This document shows positions 4,766 to 9,038 of a DNA stretch of 9,038 nt, in pieces. This DNA is from Vulcanimicrobiota bacterium (GTDB taxonomy: Bacteria > Vulcanimicrobiota > Vulcanimicrobiia > Vulcanimicrobiales > Vulcanimicrobiaceae). The notes beneath the pieces were generated by a model, which was not told where the DNA came from, did no database searches, and was given only the letters and a program-made list of their open reading frames with translations. The position numbers were made by a program, and so were the translations under genes. The stretch is taken from the NCBI GenBank assembly GCA_030040695.1, contig JASHTE010000062.1, positions 1-9,038 of the forward strand, in the 5' to 3' direction. Positions within the stretch are counted from its first letter, which is position 1. The number at the start of each line of letters is the position of its first letter.

Positions 4766-5293
4766 ATGCCAACGGCAAAAAAAGAGAGTGCGGTCGCCGA
4801 TCTGCGTGAACGGCTCGCCGATGCGAAGAACCTCATCCTGACCGACTACACCGGCCTCACGGTGGCGGAGATCAAGCGCCTGCGCACGGAGCTGCGCAAG
4901 GACGGCAACACCTACGCCGTCGTCAAGAACACGCTCTTTCGCATCGCGGCAGGCGACGAACTCGCGGCGGCGCTCGAAACTTTTCTTGCCGGACCCACCG
5001 GCGTTGTCTTCGCGGGTGAGGATCCGGTAGCCCCAGCAAAGGCGCTGAAGACCTTTGGCGATTCGGTGAGAGCGGTGAACGTCAAGGCGGCGTACATCGA
5101 CGGCAAGGTGGTCGACGCGAAGCAAGTCGCGGTGCTCGCTTCGCTCCCCTCGAAACAGGAACTCCTCGCCAAGCTCGTCGGCTCGCTCTCCAGTCCGCTG
5201 CGCGGCCTCGTCACCGTCCTCTCCGGTAATCAGAGCGGTCTCGTTCGCGTCCTGAACGCGATTCGCGAGCAAAAGAACGTCGCTGTAGCATAA
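4766..5293 (+). CDS. rplJ: 50S ribosomal protein L10
   Basis: This 175-residue protein anchors L7/L12 dimers to the ribosome through its C-terminal helix and, as a complex with L12, binds its own mRNA leader. Typical features are K-x-x-x-V-x-x-L-x-x-x-L near the start, DYTGLTVAEIKRLRTELRK (27-45), Y-A-V-V-K-N-T-L (50-57), G-P-T-G-V-V-F (76-82) and LASLPSKQELLAKLVGSLSS (124-143). The frame is open upstream into the leader, but that part is the structured RNA. GAGGAG (4750-4755) lies 10 nt before the ATG chosen here, a slightly long but usable spacing. rplL starts 21 nt after the stop. Confidence 0.96.
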   Translation: MPTAKKESAVADLRERLADAKNLILTDYTGLTVAEIKRLRTELRKDGNTYAVVKNTLFRIAAGDELAAALETFLAGPTGVVFAGEDPVAPAKALKTFGDSVRAVNVKAAYIDGKVVDAKQVAVLASLPSKQELLAKLVGSLSSPLRGLVTVLSGNQSGLVRVLNAIREQKNVAVA

Positions 5294-5314
5294 TCACCAA
5301 GAGAAGAAGGAAGT

Positions 5315-5692
5315 ATGGCACTCACGGATATCATCGAACAAATCGACAAGCTCACCGTGCTCGAGCTCGCCGAGCTCGTGAAACAGCTCGAGGAGAAGTA
5401 CGGCGTCTCGGCGGCAGCCCCGGTCGCGATGGTCGCGGCGGGCGGCGCAGCAGCGGGTGCAGCAGCACCGGTAGAGGAGAAGACGGAGTTCGACGTCATC
5501 CTCAGCGAAGCGGGTCCCGAGAAGATCAAGGTCATCAAGGCGGTGCGCGAGATCACGAATCTCGGCCTCACAGAAGCGAAGGCGTTCGTCGAGAGCGCTC
5601 CCAAGCCGGTGAAGGAGGGCGTTGCCAAAGACGAAGCCGAGGCGGTCAAGAAGAAGCTCGAAGAGGCCGGAGCCAAAGTCGAAATCAAGTAA
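5315..5692 (+). CDS. rplL: 50S ribosomal protein L7/L12
   Basis: This 125-residue stalk protein is present in several copies per ribosome and recruits translational GTPases. Residues 1-30 form the dimerisation domain that binds L10, about 32-54 form an Ala/Gly/Val-rich hinge, and 55-125 form the factor-binding domain. The latter has [20 protein letters not shown], and the usual end ([10 protein letters not shown]). Length is typical. AGAAGG lies a few bases before the ATG. No terminator is seen after the stop, and the next gene may start only 6 nt later. Confidence 0.97.
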   Translation: MALTDIIEQIDKLTVLELAELVKQLEEKYGVSAAAPVAMVAAGGAAAGAAAPVEEKTEFDVILSEAGPEKIKVIKAVREITNLGLTEAKAFVESAPKPVKEGVAKDEAEAVKKKLEEAGAKVEIK

Positions 5693-5698
5693 GGCTCT

Positions 5699-6214
5699 TT
5701 GACCCCGCAACCGTACTCGGACCCCATGGCGTTGCTCGGCATCTACGCCGCGCTCGCCCTGTTCATCGTATGGCGCTACTCGCGGCCTATGCGCCTAACG
5801 GTGACACGCATGTTCGTGATGCCCGGCATCCTGCTTGCGCTGACCGCGTTCGCGATTTGGGGCGACCGCTACGAGCATCTGCAGGGCGCGCAGTCACCGA
5901 CGGTGCTCGCGCTCTCGCTCGCCATTGGTGCGATCGCAGGTGTTCCGTTCGGCATTCTTCGCGGTATGCACACAACCGTGAAGGCCACCGATCGTCCCGG
6001 TGTGATCTATCTCGGTCCCTCGTGGGTCGTACCCGCGGTCGTCGTCGGCGCGTACGCGCTTCGAGTCGGTCTGCGAGCTGCGTTTGCCCAGACGTCATTT
6101 GCTGAGGCTGCCGGCAACGGCGTCCTCGCCCTAGCGATTGCGACGCTCGTCACATCCTACTACGTGATCTATCGGAAGTACCGCGCTCTAGAGCATCAGG
6201 CGGGACAAATCTAG
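5699..6214 (+). CDS. Polytopic membrane protein, CcdC/DUF1453-like
   Basis: This protein of about 171 residues (162 from the internal ATG) has five hydrophobic segments: GIYAALALFIVW; MFVMPGILLALTAFAIW; VLALSLAIGAIAGVPFGIL; VVPAVVVGAYALRVGL; and VLALAIATLVTSYYVIY. The first loop W-R-Y-S-R-P-M-R, the G-x-x-x-G-x-P-F-G-I-L-R-G motif and the R-P-G-V-I-Y-L segment resemble the CcdC/DUF1453 family, known from Bacillus near cytochrome c biogenesis genes but without a proven activity. The TTG at 5699 is favoured by AAGG 4 nt upstream and closeness to rplL (6-nt gap). The ATG at 5726 is a good alternative with a 33-nt gap and no clear ribosome site. It appears co-transcribed with rplL and occupies the slot where rpoB usually begins. 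Confidence 0.75.
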   Translation: MTPQPYSDPMALLGIYAALALFIVWRYSRPMRLTVTRMFVMPGILLALTAFAIWGDRYEHLQGAQSPTVLALSLAIGAIAGVPFGILRGMHTTVKATDRPGVIYLGPSWVVPAVVVGAYALRVGLRAAFAQTSFAEAAGNGVLALAIATLVTSYYVIYRKYRALEHQAGQI

Positions 6215-6294
6215 CTCGCCACGACACGCCCCCGGATTTTTGCGAACCGCCCCGTGCGCTGGTCCCGTAGCGAAGGCGCGGCGAGCCCGTTAGC

Positions 6295-7320
6295 ATGGAT
6301 GCGATGAATCGCATTGTCGCTTTCGTGCTTGCGCTGGTCGTCGTTACCGTGCCGGCGTCCGCACAGATTCAAGGTATCCCGGGCATCTTTCAGCACGCCG
6401 CCCAGAACGCTGCAATTAGCGCGGTCGCGTACCAGCTGAAGAAGTACTTCCAAACGAACCAGCCGATCATCCGAGATTGGGGACACCTCTATCCACGCGT
6501 CGACGTCCTTCCCGGTCCGCCGTTTCAGCCGGTCACGCCGCCGCAGAGTGTCTGGGCGCCCTCGCTGGCGGCGAACGATTATATGGGGATTAGCCTCCCT
6601 CCAGGCGACTATGAGTTCCCGCTACAGCTCTTCTGCATGCACTGGAGCGGTGGTTCGGCGCCCGGTTTTACGTATATGCTCGGGCCGATGCTCGGAACCC
6701 GTGCAGAGATGATGCGCACGATGGTCGGGCGCGCAGCGATACGGCATCTTCTTGGCTACGATGTTCAGGTTCTCGTATGGGCAATTCAGTCCGGAGAAAG
6801 TTACGGAGACCTGAGCCCGTCAAGCCGCGCGCTCTTCGACGCCCTCGTGCCGGAATTCCGAAGCCGCATGGGCCCGGGATTCATCGTGCAGGTTCGCGAC
6901 TACTGGCAGGCGATAGCCGCGGTGGTTCCAGGTGCGCCTTCATTCGACGCAGAGGTGAACTCGCTCGGGCCGGTAGGTGTCCTGATAAATGCGTACGAGA
7001 ACGACGAGGACGCGCTAACGGAGTACGGTTGGAACTACCAGGAGCTCCGCGCGCACCTGATCATGCTTGCGGTACGAATGCAGGGAGGCCCAAAGCCTTG
7101 GAGCCGCGTCGCACCCGGAGTTTACGAGCGCATGATAACCGATGGGACGGCAATGGGCCTTGGAACGCTGCAGATCCGCATCACACCGGACGCGGTCTCG
7201 GCGGCGAATCCGACGGCGCTTGCGTTGACCGGTGCGGCGATGGCATATCCGTTGGAGTGCGCCGACTGTCAGACGCCCCTGGTCGCAGGCATCCTACCGT
7301 CGAACGGAACGCAGCCCTAG
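6295..7320 (+). CDS. Secreted protein with possible Cys-Gln thioester-like domain
   Basis: This is a 341-residue protein with a clear signal peptide (NRIVAFVLALVVVTVPASAQ, cleavage likely after ASA at about residue 23). The start at 6295 is chosen as the first ATG; one at 6304 removes only three residues, and neither has a strong ribosome site. The mature N-terminus is a short helical region, then a Pro-rich segment (70-92). A globular part follows with Cys114 in L-F-C-M-H-W-S-G-G, then P-G-F-T-Y-M-L-G-P-M-L-G-T-R-A-E-M-M, and 44 residues after the Cys comes D-V-Q-V-L-V-W-A-I-Q-S-G (Gln158, Trp162). A Cys followed by Gln-x-x-x-Trp recalls thioester domains of bacterial surface proteins, and I recall similar C...APLxG...DVQxLIWAI proteins in other phyla without known function. 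A CxxC pair lies near the C-terminus (E-C-A-D-C). Covalent attachment chemistry is a hypothesis only. Confidence 0.8.
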   Translation: MDAMNRIVAFVLALVVVTVPASAQIQGIPGIFQHAAQNAAISAVAYQLKKYFQTNQPIIRDWGHLYPRVDVLPGPPFQPVTPPQSVWAPSLAANDYMGISLPPGDYEFPLQLFCMHWSGGSAPGFTYMLGPMLGTRAEMMRTMVGRAAIRHLLGYDVQVLVWAIQSGESYGDLSPSSRALFDALVPEFRSRMGPGFIVQVRDYWQAIAAVVPGAPSFDAEVNSLGPVGVLINAYENDEDALTEYGWNYQELRAHLIMLAVRMQGGPKPWSRVAPGVYERMITDGTAMGLGTLQIRITPDAVSAANPTALALTGAAMAYPLECADCQTPLVAGILPSNGTQP

Positions 7321-7325
7321 GCGCG

Positions 7326-8648
7326 TTACGGCGCTACCCCGCCCCACGCGGTGAATCTCTCGCTACTCGTGCTCCGCACGAGGATCTCCAGCGGATCGCC
7401 GCTCTTCACGATCATTCCCCCGGCACCGTACGTGCCGGAGAAACCACCGATCTGGATTTGACCATCAGTCCAGGATTGATAGACGAGTCCCGTCGAGTTC
7501 CCGGAGTTTCCGGCGGTGAACTTGGCACCGCCTCCGCCTCCACCGCTGAAGTCGTGGTACGCCCAATCGCTCACGGCGAGATTGTTCGTGTCGCCCGACA
7601 GCGGTTGCCCTCCCGCAGAGCTCGGAACGCCCGGCGGCGGAGGGCCGAAGCCGCTACCGTTGATCGTGACATGCAACGACTGGCCGGAGCCGGAGAACGC
7701 GACGGAAGAAATCTGGGGCGTTCCGGCTGGAACCGGCGGAATGTTTCCACCGTATACTGCGCCTTGCTGCGTTTGAGGGTTCCAAACGCCGACGATAAAC
7801 GAGTCGCCGGGAGCCTGATACGTATCGTTGGTGATCTGGATGCGCGAGTCCGTCCATGAGACGAAGTTCAAGGCATCGGCATCGCCCAAATACCCGATCT
7901 CTGCGCCGGCGGCATCGTCGTCGAGCTTGAAGTAGCCCGATACTCCGCTATATGGCAGCGTGAAAGGCGGTGATCCAAAACCGCTTCCGTCAATCTCGAT
8001 CGAGTAGTTTCCGGCGGCGCCGGTAAAGAGCACGGAGGAGATATGCACGGGCGTGACCGGCATCGCCGCCTGCTGCGGCGTGGCGGCGCCTTGGGAGACG
8101 CCGACGCGCGAGAGCGCGATCGCCGACGAAACGGGAAGCGTCACCGGGCCGGCATGCACGTTCTCGATAAGCTTACCGTCGATAGTGTCGCCGTTCACGA
8201 TGCCGCTGACGTTCAACGTGAGATAGCCGCCGGCGAAGGAGAGGTTTGAGAAGTTTGCGTCGACGGTGATGTGGCGTCCCGTGATGTTTCCTGAGATCGG
8301 CTCGCTGTAGACGCCGGCGATCGACATCGTTCCGGAGAGGGTGCCGCCGGCACCGACGTTTGCGATCGTCAGCTGCACCAAGCCGTTCCCCAAGTACTGG
8401 GCTGCGGCGGGGGCGTTCGAGGGAGAGCCGCTCCATTCGCCGATGACGTTTGGCGTCGGTTGCAGGTACGGCCAAAAGTTGACAAGCGCAAGCACGACGA
8501 GCACGAGGATGACGATGAGACCTGCAGCGAGCGCTAGTTTCTTGGGAAACGGACGAGGCGGCACCCGTACGCCGGTAGGCGCACCGCAGTGCAGGCAAAA
8601 TCGTGCTGCGTCATCGAGCTCCTTCGCGCACGACGTGCAATATGCCAT
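7326..8648 (-). CDS. Zinc-ribbon, single-TM protein with two GSGFG (IPT-like) repeats
   Basis: This is a 440-residue protein. The N-terminal zinc ribbon has C4-T-S-C7 and F-C18-L-H-C21-G and is presumably cytoplasmic. A membrane helix (38-56) follows. The external part begins with a beta domain (about 68-181) with G-x-W-S-G, GTLSGTM, GNITGRHITV and GDTIDGKL. Two related units come next, at about 200-302 and 310-440. Each has I-S-S-V-x-F-[TS]-G, then I-[DN]-G-S-G-F-G-x-P-P, then S-W-T-D-x-x-I-Q-I, which suggests an internal duplication of IPT/TIG-like domains. The frame extends upstream, but the ATG at 8648 starts the zinc ribbon exactly and lies 5 nt after the preceding stop. Its stop lies 5 nt from that of the opposing gene. 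Function unknown; a membrane-anchored sensor or surface protein is inference. Confidence 0.85.
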   Translation of the reverse strand: MAYCTSCAKELDDAARFCLHCGAPTGVRVPPRPFPKKLALAAGLIVILVLVVLALVNFWPYLQPTPNVIGEWSGSPSNAPAAAQYLGNGLVQLTIANVGAGGTLSGTMSIAGVYSEPISGNITGRHITVDANFSNLSFAGGYLTLNVSGIVNGDTIDGKLIENVHAGPVTLPVSSAIALSRVGVSQGAATPQQAAMPVTPVHISSVLFTGAAGNYSIEIDGSGFGSPPFTLPYSGVSGYFKLDDDAAGAEIGYLGDADALNFVSWTDSRIQITNDTYQAPGDSFIVGVWNPQTQQGAVYGGNIPPVPAGTPQISSVAFSGSGQSLHVTINGSGFGPPPPGVPSSAGGQPLSGDTNNLAVSDWAYHDFSGGGGGGAKFTAGNSGNSTGLVYQSWTDGQIQIGGFSGTYGAGGMIVKSGDPLEILVRSTSSERFTAWGGVAP

Positions 8649-8653
8649 CAGGA

Positions 8654-9038
8654 TCAGTACGGACAGGCGTACGGCGTGTAGGGCGGGTCCCACCACGGCA
8701 CCCACGCATAGCCGTTCCAGTACTCACAAACTCCCGGCGACGCTTCGTAGACGAAGACTTCTGTGCCGGCGAGCGCGAGCCAGAATCCGTAATAGCCGTT
8801 GAACCAGACCCAAGGCTGATCGGCCCAATACGAGTACCAATAGCCGTGATACCAGCCGCCGCTCCAATATCCGTGGTAATAACCGGGATGCGCGGCGAAG
8901 CCGGCATTAAGACGTACTGTGTAGTGAGCGGCGTGATATGCGCTCACGGAGCGATAGAAGCCTGCGTTTGCAATGCGCCCGCCGCGTATCCCCATCACGG
9001 CATGGCCGCCATAGTAGTGCCCGCCGATTGCCGAGTGG
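8654..9038 (-). CDS. Tyr/Trp/His/Gly-rich exported-type protein, partial (5' end off window)
   Basis: The frame is open to the right edge, so the true start is outside; an internal GTG at 8998 is not needed. The visible 127 residues start with a Gly/His/Tyr-rich stretch (HSAIGGHYYGGHAVMGIRGG). A low-complexity aromatic region (H-G-Y-W-S-G-G-W-Y-H-G-Y-W) follows, then F-N-G-Y-Y-G-F-W-L-A-L-A-G-T-E-V-F-V-Y, and the end is W-V-P-W-W-D-P-P-Y with two cysteines. This composition is seen in small envelope proteins with YXWGXW-like aromatic repeats, whose function is unknown. The stop is 5 nt before the zinc-ribbon gene, so the two are probably co-transcribed. Confidence 0.75.
   Translation of the reverse strand, partial: HSAIGGHYYGGHAVMGIRGGRIANAGFYRSVSAYHAAHYTVRLNAGFAAHPGYYHGYWSGGWYHGYWYSYWADQPWVWFNGYYGFWLALAGTEVFVYEASPGVCEYWNGYAWVPWWDPPYTPYACPY

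Noticed and set aside
6215..6294. Terminator after the membrane protein gene
   Set aside because: A T-run is present (ATTTTTG near 6237-6243), but no stable hairpin precedes it.
6777..7859. + strand open frame of 360 codons overlapping the secreted-protein and zinc-ribbon genes
   Set aside because: It is Arg/Pro-rich with no domains, and it overlaps two better genes on both strands, each with export features or motifs.
1..9038. CRISPR array, toxin-antitoxin pair, transposase or phage gene
   Set aside because: No array of regularly spaced repeats, no transposase-like frame, and no antiphage or toxin motifs were seen on either strand.

Overview
The window is a GC-rich (roughly 60%) bacterial chromosome segment centred on a conserved translation and transcription cluster in the order rpmG, tRNA-Trp, secE, nusG, rplK, rplA, rplJ, rplL, all on the + strand. 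Lineage-specific genes for exported proteins lie on both sides. The flanking proteins suggest a poorly characterised diderm-like lineage. They include a poly-glycine lipoprotein with a Thr/Ser-rich beta domain, a zinc-ribbon/TM protein with repeated GSGFG domains, and Tyr/Trp/His-rich secreted proteins. From memory this style resembles Eremiobacterota (WPS-2), but that placement is inference only.

Layout. 1-338 (-): start of a lipoprotein gene that runs off the left edge. 421-786 and 860-1840 (+): two exported proteins of unknown function. 1877-1951: a tRNA-Arg(CCU) with a weak anticodon stem and no encoded CCA. It is followed by a 99-nt palindrome-rich insert and an exact 27-bp second copy of the tRNA 3' end, this one with CCA (to 2080). 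2122-2145: intrinsic terminator. 2170-2334: rpmG. 2346-2427: a compact structured element closed by a 14-position stem. 2432-2507: tRNA-Trp. 2538-4573: secE-nusG-rplK-rplA, tightly packed. 4570-4745: a promoter whose -35 hexamer overlaps the rplA stop codon, then an L10-type leader ending in a strong terminator with competing hairpins. 4766-5692: rplJ-rplL. 5699-6214: a polytopic membrane protein resembling CcdC/DUF1453, in the place where rpoB is usually found. 6295-7320 (+): a secreted protein with a possible Cys/Gln thioester-type motif. 7326-8648 and 8654-9038 (-): a zinc-ribbon/TM/double-repeat protein and an aromatic-rich protein cut by the right edge, forming a minus-strand operon convergent with the previous gene.

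Functionally, the core makes the SecE translocon subunit, the NusG elongation factor, and the L11/L1/L10/L12 proteins of the ribosomal L1 and L7/L12 stalks. Control of L10/L12 synthesis appears to be separated from L11/L1 by an internal promoter plus a leader/attenuator. The most interesting non-coding points are the tRNA-Arg 3'-end duplication with its insert, the structured element before tRNA-Trp, and the L10 leader switch. The most interesting protein points are the possible thioester-domain protein, the shortened L1 signature, and the absence of rpoB after rplL. I found no clear evidence of an unknown multi-gene system.
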